Shown: positions 1 to 8,178, counted from the stretch's first letter. The stretch is DNA of 32,204 nt from Micromonospora phytophila (GCF_023656545.1 NZ_JAMOKF010000028.1:1-32204), one strand, 5' to 3'. A program made the numbers and translations. The notes: a model not told the origin generated them from the letters alone.

Positions 1-496
1 ATCACACTTCCAGCGTCAGACTACTTGACGAGCTCGAAGCACCAAGCAAGCACGACGTCGGCGGGCGACCACCCCCGATTTTCACGCACGGCACGGGCGT
101 CACGACAGAGTCAACGGGGACTACTTGTCCGGAAGCCGGGCAACCCCACTCGCGTAGCGTTCCGTAGCGAGCTCATCGCGGCTAGATCCGTGCGCCTGAT
201 GCGCGGCCGGCATCAGAGGTGCGCATCTGACCTCGGCCCGACGCACGGCCGGCGATGAAGCACGACGGGCGGTGGCGTCAGTTACTGTTCACGTCGCTCG
301 TGACATCGCCGGGCCGCGTCACTAGTCAGGATCGTCGCCGGCACCGAGGGTTTGGGCCGCCTGGACCAGTGGATGCCAGCAGTCGGTCGAGTTCGGGTTG
401 CGGCCAGGACGCTGGTGGTCGAGGCCGGCCTGGCGAGCACGGCGATTCCTGGAACGGGCTTGTCACGATGGGCGCTCGACCGGACATGGAGTAGAC
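1..496. other. Left-edge region, no gene recognised
   Basis: The reading frames here do not resemble any protein I know and have no convincing start. A GGAAC hexamer core near 454 could be an ECF-type -35 for the sigma gene that begins at 497, but no clear -10 follows it, so I do not call a promoter. Nothing else is supported. Confidence 0.4.
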
Positions 497-1063
497 GTGA
501 GCTCCGGGACTGAGCACGAGGACCGCTTCCGACGCGTTTACGCGGTCAACTTTGAGCCGCTGCTGGCGTACGCCATGCGGCGCGTCGAGCAGCCCGAAGA
601 CGCGGCCGACGTGGTCGCCGAGACGTTCCTCGTCGCCTGGCGGCGCAGCCGTGACATGCCGCCCGAGGCCGAGGTTCGGCTGTGGCTGTACGGCGTGGCC
701 CGGCGGGTGCTGGCCAATCATCACCGCGCCGGAGTGCGCCGCAATCGGCTGGGCGAACGGTTGCGGCAACGGCTCAGGGTCGCCTTCGGCGTCGACCCGG
801 GCAGCGACGTGCCCGAACGGCTCGCGGTCCACGCCGCGCTGGCCCGGCTGGGTGAGTTGGACCGGGAGGTGTTGATGCTGACCTTCTGGGAGGGGCTGGA
901 GCCGCGCGAGGTCGCCGCGGTCCTGCGCGTGAGCTCGGCTGCGGTCCGTACCCGGCTGTCGCGTGCCCGGGCCCGGTTGCGAGATCTCGTCTGTGACGAT
1001 CTCGGCCCGCCCGGACATGTACTCGACGTCATGGCCGTACGCACCCCCAAGGAGGGCAGATGA
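497..1063 (+). CDS. ECF-type RNA polymerase sigma factor
   Basis: A 188-residue sigma-70 family protein of the extracytoplasmic-function type, which would direct RNA polymerase to a small regulon. Region 2 is visible near residues 15-50 (FEPLLAYAMRRV, then PEDAADVVAETFLVAWRR). Region 4 is near residues 125-170 (LDREVLMLTFWEGLEPREVAAVL, then RTRLSRARARLRDL). The GTG at 497 is chosen because GGAG at 488-491 lies just upstream and the residues before it (from an alternative start at 398) look unlike protein. The stop overlaps the next start as ATGA, so the two genes are translationally coupled. The neighbour is a single-pass membrane protein, the usual pairing of ECF sigma with a regulator. The ECF subgroup is not assigned. 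Confidence 0.93.
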   Translation: MSSGTEHEDRFRRVYAVNFEPLLAYAMRRVEQPEDAADVVAETFLVAWRRSRDMPPEAEVRLWLYGVARRVLANHHRAGVRRNRLGERLRQRLRVAFGVDPGSDVPERLAVHAALARLGELDREVLMLTFWEGLEPREVAAVLRVSSAAVRTRLSRARARLRDLVCDDLGPPGHVLDVMAVRTPKEGR

Positions 1064-2142
1064 CCGACGAGCACCTCGACCGAGTGGTCCGAGACGCCGA
1101 CCCTTACCGACCGGATGTCATCAGGCACCTCGACGGGGCTGCACAGAACCTCCTGGAGGAGATCATGTCCGTGCCGACCCTCGATCGCGTCGCCGAACCG
1201 CCGGAGAGGCGCCGCCGGGCGCGCCGCGGCGTGGTGAGAAGCCTCGCTGGCCCGGGCGTCGCGGCTGCCGTTCTCGCCGGTGTCCTGGCCGTCTCGATCC
1301 TGAATGTCGATCAGCCGGGCGGCCGCCAGGCGTCCCCGGCGACCACCTCCGAGGGGACGAGAACCATCTCCTACTCGGCGATGGCGCTGAAGGCGGCCGA
1401 GCAGAACCCGCGGCTGCTGATTGATCAACCTGGCTGGAAGGCGACCACCGTCCACGGATTCGCCGAGAAGATCGGCACCATCGCCTTCAGCAACGGCGGA
1501 CGGCACTTGGAGATGAACTGGTACCCGGCCGACCAGTACGACGGCTACCACAAGGACCGGCTCCAGGTCAGCAAGCCGGAGGCGGTGAAGGTCGACGGCC
1601 GGCCGGGCGACCTGTTCCGGTACAGCGCGAGCGACTTCGCGGCCATGCTCCGGCCTCGCGACGGTTCCTTCGTCGAACTGCGTACCGGGGGCGTCTGGAC
1701 GCGTGCCGAGTTCGATCAGGTTCTCGCCGACGTGGTCCAAGTCGACGCCCGTACGTGGCTGGCCGCCCTCCCGGCGGAGATCGTCACGCCGGGGCGGGTG
1801 GAGGAGCAGGCGGCCAAGGTGCTCGCCGACGTGCCCCTTCCCCCGGGCTTCGACACCGCCGCGCTGAACGACGTCGGCACCAACGACGCCTACCAGTTCG
1901 GCGTCGCGGTGACCAGCCGGGTTGGCTGCGGATGGATTGCCGAATGGCTGCGCGCGAAGAAGGCCGGCGACGCCGCCGCCGTCCAGCGGGCCGGTGACGC
2001 GTTGCGCAGCAGCCACAAGTGGAAGGTGCTACACCAGATGAACGATGACGGTGACTGGCCGGAGGTGTTCTGGAAGACCGCCGACGAGGTGGCCGCCGGA
2101 AAGCCGCCCGCCGAGTACGGACAGGCCCTGGGCTGCGAGTAG
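1060..2142 (+). CDS. Membrane-anchored putative anti-sigma or sigma-associated protein
   Basis: A 360-residue protein with an excellent ribosome site (AAGGAGG at 1049-1055) and a start overlapping the sigma gene stop. Residues 1-63 are polar and end in an arginine cluster (PERRRRARRG). A hydrophobic segment at about residues 66-84 (GVAAAVLAGVLAVSIL) would cross the membrane once, leaving about 270 residues outside. This topology and coupling are typical of ECF sigma regulators in actinomycetes, and the start resembles that of CU044_5270-type proteins. There is no visible zinc anti-sigma HxxxCxxC motif, so inhibition of the sigma factor is inferred from context only. The outer part has paired cysteines (VGCGW and the C-terminal LGCE). 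Confidence 0.85.
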   Translation: MTDEHLDRVVRDADPYRPDVIRHLDGAAQNLLEEIMSVPTLDRVAEPPERRRRARRGVVRSLAGPGVAAAVLAGVLAVSILNVDQPGGRQASPATTSEGTRTISYSAMALKAAEQNPRLLIDQPGWKATTVHGFAEKIGTIAFSNGGRHLEMNWYPADQYDGYHKDRLQVSKPEAVKVDGRPGDLFRYSASDFAAMLRPRDGSFVELRTGGVWTRAEFDQVLADVVQVDARTWLAALPAEIVTPGRVEEQAAKVLADVPLPPGFDTAALNDVGTNDAYQFGVAVTSRVGCGWIAEWLRAKKAGDAAAVQRAGDALRSSHKWKVLHQMNDDGDWPEVFWKTADEVAAGKPPAEYGQALGCE

Positions 2143-2617
2143 CCGTCCCGGATCGCCGAGCAGCTTCTCGGGCAGGGCGCTGGGGATCAGCGGATCCTCA
2201 GCGCCCGACTCCTGCCCTACGTCTCACGCCGGAGGGCGGCATCGGCGGGGATGAAGCTCGGGTGAAACGCACCGGACTTGCCAGCATCTCTGCGGCGAAC
2301 CCAGCCGCCCTGATAGTGCGCGGGCGACCGGACGAGCGACACGCGCCGCACTTCATCGAGGCGTTGACTCTCGTGAATAGCGCTGTGATCAGGGCGATGA
2401 TCCGTAGGGTGGCTGACGCCAGGCGCACTGATCTCGACATGACAGGACGTTTCGTAGGCGTCGAACCTGCCGCCCCTAGCTCGTTGGATCTGCGCACATC
2501 AGTTGGCGGACATGTGCCGCGGATCTGTTGTCGGATCACATACGCCGCTCCGCACGTGCCGCCACGGGACAGGCTTGACACGCGTCCCACCAGGCGCTTG
2601 ACATGGTCGTTCTGCCG
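2143..2617. other. Intergenic region left of the IS element
   Basis: No convincing gene. A frame from GTG 2262 runs into the IS element but matches nothing I recognise. A consensus-like -35 (TTGACA, 2598-2603) sits 14 nt before the IS target duplication and may belong to the promoter of the gene now at 4825. The stretch ATCAGTTGGCGGAC near 2493-2506 recurs near 14925-14938 and may be a trace of an old mobile element. Confidence 0.4.
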
Positions 2618-2621
2618 TTAG
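2618..2621 (+). repeat. Target site duplication, left copy (TTAG)
   Basis: TTAG directly abuts the outer end of the left terminal inverted repeat. An identical TTAG in the same orientation abuts the right end at 4795-4798. A 4-bp duplication fitting YTAR is what IS701-family elements are known to make. Confidence 0.8.
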
Positions 2622-2650
2622 TACTCCTGCCGGGGATCGTGATCACGGCT
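2622..2650 (+). repeat. Left terminal inverted repeat
   Basis: The sequence starts TACTCCTGCCGGGGATCG and continues to 2650. It matches the reverse complement of 4766-4794 at 28 of 29 positions, the one mismatch being T versus A at the seventh base. The stop codon of the transposase C-terminal fragment lies inside it. Confidence 0.88.
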
Positions 2651-3710
2651 CGATGAGTGCTTGACGGGCGTAGTGGCTTTTCATGGCGGGGGCTTGGTGG
2701 CGGCGTCGGCGGACGGACCAGAGCAGCGCGTCGCTGTGGCGGCGGGCAGGTTCGATGATCAGCACGTTGAACGAGTGGCGTAGAAGGCCAGCTCGCCGGT
2801 GCTGCAGTTGCGGCGGATGAGCAGCCAGTGGAGCCCGCCGTGGCTGTCGGTGGCGCGGGGCAGGGCGACCAAGGACCAGTCGTAGTAGCGATAACCCTTC
2901 GCGCCTCGGCCAGCGGACATGCGCTGCCACGCGGCGGCGGGAAGCCCTGCGGCCAGCCTTCGACGCGGTAGACGCCGAGGCCGGTGCTTACCTGATGTGA
3001 GCGGGCCACGGCCAGGACGTAACCCACCCGCAGCGCGCGAAGCCGGGCGGCCAGACGCGGATCGTTGCCGTATGCCTCGTCGCCGGCCGCCCAGCGACAC
3101 GGCAGCCCGCCGGTGACCGCAGCTTCGATCAGCCGGGCTGCCAGCTGTGGCTTGGTAGCGAAGCGCACCTGCTCGGGGACACCAGCCTCGGCGCGGCGCT
3201 GCGGGTCGTCGCACCAAGATTCGGCAGGTAGAGGGCCGTGTCCAGCATTGCGTGAGCTGTCTCGGTGGCGTAGACCAAGTGCACGGCGAGCTGGCAGTTC
3301 TCAATCTTGCCAGCCGTGCCGGAGTACTGCCGCTGGACGCCGACGGTGTGCCGGCCCTTCTTCAGGTCACCGGTTTCGTCGATGATCAGCACCGCCTCAA
3401 CGTCACCGAGCTGCCGGCCGATGAACTCGCGGACGTCGGCACGCACCGCGGCGTCATCCCACTTCACCCTGTTCAGCAGATCCTGCATCCCGTCCGGACC
3501 GGCGTCGCCGGCGTGCTCGGCGATCGTCCAGCAGTTCTTACGCGGTAGCGGCGCCAGCAGGCCCCGGACCAAGTCGCCCATGCGCCGTCGGGGTTCCGGC
3601 CCGCGGAAGCGCTCTCCGATGGTCAACATCAAGTCGTCGAACAACACACTCCATCGCTGGGCGTCTACCCTGTATCCGGCAGCCACCGCTGCGTCATGGT
3701 CAGTCCACAC
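2643..3710 (-). pseudogene. IS701-family transposase, frameshifted and internally deleted
   Basis: The intact N-terminal part (start ATG at 3710) has the family signature: RRRMGDLVRGLLAPLPRKN, then TIAEHAGDAGPDGMQ, then VLIIDETGDLKKGRHTVGV with the first catalytic Asp, then QYSGTAGKIENCQ. Near 3210 the frame shifts to VRFATKPQLAARLIEAA and WAAGDEAYGNDPRL (second Asp region). Near 2940 it shifts again to the frame ending in ELAFYAT. After about 2775 a third change leads to a tail, ALLWSVRRRRHQAPAMKSHY, typical of the extreme C-terminus. The stretch between, which should hold the catalytic Glu and the VEE-type helix, is missing. At least three frame changes plus this deletion make it non-functional. 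Confidence 0.9.
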
Positions 3711-3791
3711 AGCCGTCCATGATCACCGGTGGCTGCTTTCGCTCGCGCACCACATCGCGCTCAACCTCGATGGTCAGACGAGGACGGTTCA

Positions 3792-4736
3792 GTGAGTCAT
3801 GTTCCGGATCTTGGTCCCCTGCCGCAGCGCATCACCGTCGACGCGGAACAGGTGCGTCGGCTCATCGCTGACCAGTTCCCGCACTTGGCCGACCTCCCGA
3901 TTGAGCCGGTAGCCAACGGCGGCTGGGACAACTGGACCTTCCACCTCGGCCCCGAAAGGCTGGTGCGTCTGCCCACCGCTGCCGAGTACGCCTTGGCGGT
4001 CGACAAGGAACATCGGTGGCTGCCGGCCCTCGCCGCTCGGCTGCCGCTGCCCATCCCCGCCCCGGTGGCGAAAGGCAAGCCAGATGCGGGCTACCCCTAT
4101 CCGTGGTCGATCTACCGGTGGCGCGACGGCGAGCCTGCGAGCGTGGGCCGCATCGCCGACCCAGTGCGATTCGCGATCGACCTGGCCGAGTTCCTAGCGG
4201 CCTTGCAGAGCGTCGACGCCGCTGGCGGTCCGCAGCCAGGTGTCCACAACTGGTTCCGGGGCGGCACCCTGCGCACCTACGACAAGAAAGTTGAGCGTGC
4301 GCTCGCGGAGTTGGACGGCCACGTCGATGCCGAGCTGGTGCGCGAGATCTGGACGAGGGCACTCGACGCCTGCTGGGACGGTGTAGACCGCTGGTTCCAT
4401 GGGGACATCGCCCAGGGAAACCTTCTCCTTGCTGACGGCCAGTTGGCGGCCGTCATTGATTTCGGGACATGCGGCGTCGGTGACCCGGCGTGCGATCTGG
4501 CGATTGCCTGGACGTTGCTGACCGCTGACAGCCGGGAGGCATTTCGCAAGCGGCTGTCGGTGGATGATGCGACGTGGGCGCGCGGACGTGGCTGGGCCCT
4601 CTGGAAAACCCTCGCCACCTGCTCCTACACCTTCGAAGATCCCGAGGACGCAGAAGAATTCACGAACGCGCAACGCATCCTCGGCGAAATCTTCTCTGAA
4701 TACACGGCCATCGCTGCCACCAAGCCTCGCCCGTGA
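3792..4736 (+). CDS. APH-family phosphotransferase (aminoglycoside/macrolide type), IS cargo
   Basis: A 314-residue kinase-fold enzyme expected to transfer phosphate from a nucleotide to a small hydroxylated substrate in the cytoplasm. The Brenner-type catalytic motif is clear: WFHGDIAQGNLLL (catalytic Asp, Asn for metal). It is followed by the metal-binding VIDFGTCGVGDPACDLA. The N-lobe has NGGWDNWTFHLG and a candidate lysine in DKEHRWLPALAARLPLPIP. GTG 3792 is chosen because GAGGA (3780-3784) precedes it by 7 nt; an upstream start at 3729 would add residues that look non-coding. It lies within the IS ends, 29 bp before the right terminal repeat. Homologues of this type are often annotated as aminoglycoside phosphotransferases, but the substrate cannot be read from the sequence and resistance is not shown. 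Confidence 0.9.
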   Translation: MSHVPDLGPLPQRITVDAEQVRRLIADQFPHLADLPIEPVANGGWDNWTFHLGPERLVRLPTAAEYALAVDKEHRWLPALAARLPLPIPAPVAKGKPDAGYPYPWSIYRWRDGEPASVGRIADPVRFAIDLAEFLAALQSVDAAGGPQPGVHNWFRGGTLRTYDKKVERALAELDGHVDAELVREIWTRALDACWDGVDRWFHGDIAQGNLLLADGQLAAVIDFGTCGVGDPACDLAIAWTLLTADSREAFRKRLSVDDATWARGRGWALWKTLATCSYTFEDPEDAEEFTNAQRILGEIFSEYTAIAATKPRP

Positions 4737-4765
4737 CAGTGATACGCCCTGGCACGCCCTCGTCC

Positions 4766-4794
4766 AGCCGTGATCACGATCCCCGGCTGGAGTA
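4766..4794 (-). repeat. Right terminal inverted repeat
   Basis: Reverse complement partner of 2622-2650 with 28 of 29 matches. It begins 29 bp after the phosphotransferase stop codon, so the cargo gene fills the element to its edge. Confidence 0.88.
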
Positions 4795-4798
4795 TTAG
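4795..4798 (+). repeat. Target site duplication, right copy (TTAG)
   Basis: Direct repeat of 2618-2621, placed immediately outside the right terminal inverted repeat. It is the hallmark of a transposition event bringing in the whole 2622-4794 unit. Confidence 0.8.
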
Positions 4799-4812
4799 CG
4801 TCTGCGAGCGGC

Positions 4813-4818
4813 AAGAAT
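4813..4818 (+). promoter_or_regulatory. Candidate -10 box for a leaderless mRNA
   Basis: AAGAAT lies 6 nt before the GTG at 4825. It deviates from TAnnnT only at the first base. Its spacing matches other leaderless-type starts in this window. The IS right end lies just upstream, where a -35 would be expected. Confidence 0.4.
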
Positions 4819-4824
4819 GACGGC

Positions 4825-5238
4825 GTGGTCGGCAATCTTGTTATTGCAGTGGCGGAGACCTTGGACGGAACGACTCGAGTACGCGTGTACCACTCGGGCG
4901 GCCCGGGCCAACTAGCTCGCAAGCGACGTGACCGTCCACCAGTCCTCGCTGATCAGCATGGGACCGACGCGCTGATCCAGCTGCGAGCAGCGCTGATGCT
5001 GCGGCCCGACACCGCCGTCGTGGCCTTGATGTGTTGGCCAGACTTGTGGCTGGAACTGCTCGGGCCTGACAACGCGCCGTTGACCACCATCGGGCTGCTG
5101 CACTCCGGCTGGCTGAGGTGTGAGCCCTACGGTGATCTGGAGCTGTACGACCGGACGCGGATCGTCCATTGGTTGAATCGCTGGGCTCCGGAGGCAGCGG
5201 CAACGATCGCCGGAAGGGTTGCGCCCAGCCGCCCTTAG
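4825..5238 (+). CDS. Hypothetical protein, small, soluble
   Basis: A 137-residue protein that I do not recognise by function. It reads like a real, compact alpha/beta protein with coherent hydrophobic patterning: LVIAVAETLDGTTRVRVYH at the start, then QHGTDALIQLRAALML, then ALMCWPDLWLELLGPDNAPL and TTIGLLHSGWLRC. The GTG start has no Shine-Dalgarno but has an AAGAAT box 6 nt upstream, so a leaderless transcript is likely. The IS701 element ends only 26 bp before the start codon and has probably replaced part of the promoter. No transmembrane segment or signal peptide is visible. Confidence 0.65.
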   Translation: MVGNLVIAVAETLDGTTRVRVYHSGGPGQLARKRRDRPPVLADQHGTDALIQLRAALMLRPDTAVVALMCWPDLWLELLGPDNAPLTTIGLLHSGWLRCEPYGDLELYDRTRIVHWLNRWAPEAAATIAGRVAPSRP

Positions 5239-5502
5239 CGGTCGCCGCATCTCCTGGGCGCGCCACGCGGCCGGGAGCGGCCTGGGGATTGGAACAAGAT
5301 CGCGGATGGCTGGTCAGGTGGCTGCTCCCCGCCCCACCCATCACTGGACCCGCCCCGGCCCGGTGAACCCGGCGCCCGTCGCCCCGGCGCAGGTCGAGCC
5401 GGCCCGGCCAGCGCCAGTCGCCCCGGTCTCGCCGGCCGCGTTCGCCCGACGCAACGGCACCCCGCTCGTCGGCGAGATGACCCGGTGACAGTTGCAATCG
5501 CG
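5239..5502. other. Pro/Ala-rich frame remnant, no firm gene
   Basis: A plus-strand frame around 5340-5488 encodes a Pro-Ala-Val-rich stretch ending AFARRNGTPLVGEMTR and a TGA overlapping a GTG (5485). It looks like the tail of a lost gene but has no credible start and matches no family I know. Given the RepSA wreck to the right, it may derive from the same integrative element. Confidence 0.25.
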
Positions 5503-5850
5503 TCAGGCCAGCGGGTGCTCGTCGTCCCGGGGCGGGCGCACACGCGCGAGACGCCTTCTGTCCGACGCTCCGAACTCGGCGAAGTTGCGTCGGCCCTGCG
5601 TCAAGCTCAGGTTCCTGTTCGGCCCACCCCGGATACGGCCGGCGTCTTGATCGTCCTGCCCGTCGTCCTCCCAAAAACACACCGGGCAGATCTCGTACAT
5701 GCCTCGCTCGTCCAGCGTCAGGTAACCGCAGCACGGGCAGGCATACGGGCCACCCCCTCGACGAACGACGTTGACGAACGTTCCCTCCTCCACGGCAGGA
5801 ATGCTGCCATCAAGGCCGCGAGGGAGGTGGCCCCGTAACCAACGCTCCAA
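5503..5850 (-). CDS. CPCC-type cysteine-rich protein
   Basis: Up to 115 residues. The core has two Cys pairs of the CPCC family: ACPCCGYLTLDERGMYEICP followed by VCFWEDDGQDD. This is a zinc-ribbon-like knuckle followed by acidic residues. The C-terminal part (LSLTQGRRNFAEFGASDRRR, then VRPPRDDEHP) is also typical of the family. The 5' end is uncertain: a TTG at 5850 or a GTG at 5793 are candidates. A strong GGAGGAGGG lies near 5784-5792, about 7 nt before a GTC, so the natural start codon may have been lost. Members occur as single small proteins in many actinomycetes; function is unknown, with zinc binding inferred from the cysteines. Confidence 0.78.
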   Translation of the reverse strand: MERWLRGHLPRGLDGSIPAVEEGTFVNVVRRGGGPYACPCCGYLTLDERGMYEICPVCFWEDDGQDDQDAGRIRGGPNRNLSLTQGRRNFAEFGASDRRRLARVRPPRDDEHPLA

Positions 5851-5852
5851 CG

Positions 5853-7104
5853 TTGCCCGGCCTCGCCCCGGCCACCACCGACGCTTCGCCCCGGCCGGGC
5901 TCCCGAGCCGCCCGGATGCTCATGCCCCGCTCCGTCGACGTCGTGGCCGACCTGGCCGCCGACTACGGCGTCTGCAACCGGCCCGTCAGCTTCGCCGCAC
6001 CGACCTCGACTCCGGCCTTACTGAGGTCATCGACATGCGCGTGCGGCGCCACCCAGGAAGCCAAGTGCCCGGCCTGCGCCACCCGCGCCCGCCGGCTACG
6101 CCAGCAGCAGATCCGCGAGGGCTGGCACCGCGACGACGAACCCGACCCCGGCCCGAGGCGGCCACCGACGCGCAACGCGGCCTCATCGTCGCCCGTGCCC
6201 ATCTGGAGTTCGCCCGCGACGAAGCCGCCCGCGCCTCGCAGTGGGACCAGGTCACCGACCTGGACGACGCCATCGCGGAACTGTAAGCCCAGATCACCAC
6301 CGAAGGACTCCGCGGCCGACCCGCACCCCCGCGCGCCACCGACGACCAGGAAGACAGCGACGGCAAGCGGCGGGTCCGGTCGACCAAACGGCGGCAGGAC
6401 GCCCCGGACCTGCCCGCCTCCCGGTGGAGAACCGCACAGTCGGCCGCTCCTACCAAGGGAACGGCGGGCAGGTGTTCCGGCCGTCGATGTTCCTCACCCT
6501 CGGCTCCTACGGCCGGGTGCACTCCGACGGAACTCCGGTCGACCCCGACAGCGACGACTATCGGGGGGCGGCGTGGGATGCGGTGCACTTTCCTCGGCTG
6601 CTTGATCGGTTCTGGCAGAACCTGCGCCGCGCGGTCGGCTGGAACGTCCAGTACGCCGGGGCCGTCGAACCGCAACGCCGTCTCGCCCCACACGCGCACT
6701 TCGCCATCCGAGGCACCATCCCCCGCACCCTGGTCCGGCAGATCGCCCCGCCACCTACCACCAGGTGTGGCGGCCCTCCGTCGACCAGCTCGTCTACGAA
6801 CCAGGCAACGCCCCGCGGTAAGACGCCGACTCCGCCGGCTACCGACCCGGACACCGGCCAGCTGCTCCCGTCGTGGGATGACGCCCTGGACCAGGTCGAC
6901 GCCGACCCCGACGCCCAACCCGTGCACGTCGTCCGCTTCGGCAGCCAGTCGACGCCAAGGGCGTCCTCGCCGGCACCAAGGACGCCGACCGGTGCGTCGG
7001 CTACATCACCAAATACCTCACCAAACAAGCCGCCGACTGCCACCAGGTCATTACCGGCCAGCAACGGCACACCTCGAACGCCTCTGGGCAGAGCTGCTCA
7101 CACG
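5853..7104 (+). pseudogene. RepSA-type AICE replication initiator, multiply frameshifted
   Basis: Pieces in all three plus-strand frames rebuild an AICE/pSAM2-type replication initiator. In order: SVDVVADLAADYGVCNRPVS; RRTDLDSGLTEVIDM; CGATQEAKCPACATRARRLR with the Cys cluster, then EGWHRDDEP; RGLIVARAHLEFARDEAARA; and, from 6425, RTVGRSYQGNGGQVFRPSMF. Then come SYGRVHSDGTPVDPD, HFPRLLDRFWQNLRRAVGWN, VQYAGAVEPQRRLAPHAHFA (the conserved HxH region), and DPDTGQLLPSWDDALDQVDA. Finally DAKGVLAGTKDADRCVGYIT-KYLTK and HLERLWAELL. At least six frame changes make it inactive. It marks an old integrative conjugative element here. No xis or traB is visible beside it. Confidence 0.88.
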
Positions 7105-7377
7105 CCCCCTCGATGACCAGAATGAACGACGGCACCTCGCGCCCGTCCGGGTAGGTCATCGTCACGGCAGGTTAGATCGCCTCGTTTGCTCGGCGCATAG
7201 CCTCACCATCCCCGGAGTTCACGGCGTCGATCCATGACGCGAAGATCGGTCGCAGCAATTGGAAAGCCGGCTCGGGCCGAAAGCGACCTCGATCCAAGGG
7301 AAGTCGAACTCTCGCTCATCGACCTCACCGACCAGCTCGCCGCGGTGGTACACCCGCCAGACCCTCTCCGCGTTCAT
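7105..7377 (-). pseudogene. Small conserved hypothetical protein, broken
   Basis: From ATG 7377 the frame reads MNAERVWRVYHRGELVGEVD and EREFDFPWIEVAFG. A one-base shift near 7270 leads to PEPAFQLLRPIFASWIDAVN and EAMRRANEAI, then a TAA (7172-7174). In the same frame past the stop come VTMTYPDGREVPSFILVIEG. Together these form a sensible protein of about 90 residues of unknown function, with one frameshift and one stop. It abuts the RepSA remnant end-on at about 7104, so the two probably met by deletion. Confidence 0.6.
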
Positions 7378-7641
7378 CGCGGCAGCGTAGGCGGCGCTGC
7401 GCCGAGTCGCTCTCCCCGTCGGCATCTGGCGCCTGCTGCCCGGTGGCAAGCCGGCGTAGCCGGTGCGGCAGGCGGTCGCCGGAAGTTCGAGTTTGGAAGA
7501 GCGTGCTCAAGCGGTCGTGATGCCCGATACGCCAGGTCGCGCCAGGTGACTGGGTTGCGTTTCGTGCCCGCTCATCCTCCCCAAGAATGGCCCATCAATG
7601 GCGTGCCGGCTGGGTGCTGAGGCGACTGCCGCAGGAACACC
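7378..7641. other. Intergenic, nothing recognised
   Basis: No coherent reading frame, hairpin or repeat stands out between the broken small gene and the gene starting at 7656. Confidence 0.4.
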
Positions 7642-7647
7642 TACAGT
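7642..7647 (+). promoter_or_regulatory. Candidate -10 box (TACAGT)
   Basis: TACAGT fits TAnnnT and lies 8 nt before the GTG at 7656, which has no Shine-Dalgarno. A leaderless transcript is the simplest reading. Confidence 0.45.
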
Positions 7648-7655
7648 GCAGGACC

Positions 7656-8078
7656 GTGGATCTCACTGACTGCTTGGAGCGGGTGCTCGAACTGAGGAAC
7701 GCACCGCTACCGGGCGCCGACGCCGCTGTGTCGAAGGATGGCGGACCTGGTTACCTGGTCCTGCACCTCAGCAGCAGTGGGGCTTTCTGGGAGGACCGGT
7801 CGCAGGCCAACGAGGTGTGGGACCAGTTCTCACAAGACTGCCTGGGGCTCACGGAGGTACTTGGCGGAGTGTGGGGGCCGGCGGGAAGTGTTGATCTGAG
7901 TCCGGTCCTTGATCGCGCGATGCAGGGGGAGACGGTTCCGGCGCTTGCCGGCGTCCTCTCGAACTTTGTGCCGTCCGTGTCTGCCTGGCGCTTTGAAGAT
8001 CGCAGCGTCTGTGTCGGCGTCGGTCAGTGGGATGCGGATCTGCCAGTCGTGCTGGTGGCCGCAGCAGGTGAGCTGTAG
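7656..8078 (+). CDS. Hypothetical protein, possibly immunity-like
   Basis: A 140-residue acidic soluble protein, not recognised. It begins VDLTDCLERVLELRNAPLPG and has a repeated beta-like pattern (GYLVLHLSSSGAFWEDRS, VCVGVGQWDADLPVVLVAAA). Size, acidity and its place among SUKH immunity genes would fit an orphan immunity protein, but that is only inference. The GTG is preferred over an upstream ATG at 7587 because a TACAGT -10 box sits 8 nt upstream and the first 23 residues of the longer frame look non-coding. Confidence 0.6.
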   Translation: MDLTDCLERVLELRNAPLPGADAAVSKDGGPGYLVLHLSSSGAFWEDRSQANEVWDQFSQDCLGLTEVLGGVWGPAGSVDLSPVLDRAMQGETVPALAGVLSNFVPSVSAWRFEDRSVCVGVGQWDADLPVVLVAAAGEL

Positions 8079-8136
8079 TCAGCGTGCCTGTTGGTGGGGA
8101 TCTCCTCGTCGGGCAGTTGCTGTCCCGTCACGGGAA

Positions 8137-8178
8137 ATGCTTGACACTGCGGCCTCGGTTGATGCTTGACGCTGCGGC
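8137..8178 (+). repeat. Two direct copies of a 17-bp motif with TTGAC
   Basis: ATGCTTGACACTGCGGC (8137-8153) recurs with one change at 8162-8178, a period of 25 bp. Each copy contains a TTGAC -35-like core. It lies between the 7656 gene and the SDR remnant and could be duplicated promoter or binding sites for the latter. Confidence 0.45.

Larger units (their letters stand above)
2622..4794 (+). mobile_element. IS701-type element carrying a phosphotransferase gene as cargo
   Basis: A 2173-bp unit bounded by 29-bp terminal inverted repeats with one mismatch and flanked by TTAG direct repeats. Inside are a decayed IS701-family transposase on the minus strand (2643-3710) and an intact phosphotransferase on the plus strand (3792-4736), divergently arranged with an 81-bp gap. 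Ordinary IS701 elements are about 1.3-1.4 kb and hold only the transposase, so the extra kilobase is passenger DNA. With the transposase broken, the copy is probably not self-mobile now, though intact ends could be used by a related transposase. All boundaries are seen directly in the sequence; the family call rests on the transposase. Confidence 0.85.

Noticed and set aside
721..2016. 431-codon minus-strand frame over the sigma/anti-sigma pair
   Set aside because: Shadow frame; the plus-strand pair has clear sigma regions, a ribosome site and ATGA coupling.
2262..2621. Possible gene from GTG 2262
   Set aside because: No homology recognised, no ribosome site, and the frame ends at the IS target site by chance; kept as intergenic.
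3682..3733. Inverted repeat GCCACCG/CGGTGGC as the original left end of a smaller IS701 element
   Set aside because: It does not resemble the 29-bp ends and has no flanking duplication; the 2622 and 4794 ends with TTAG are far better supported.
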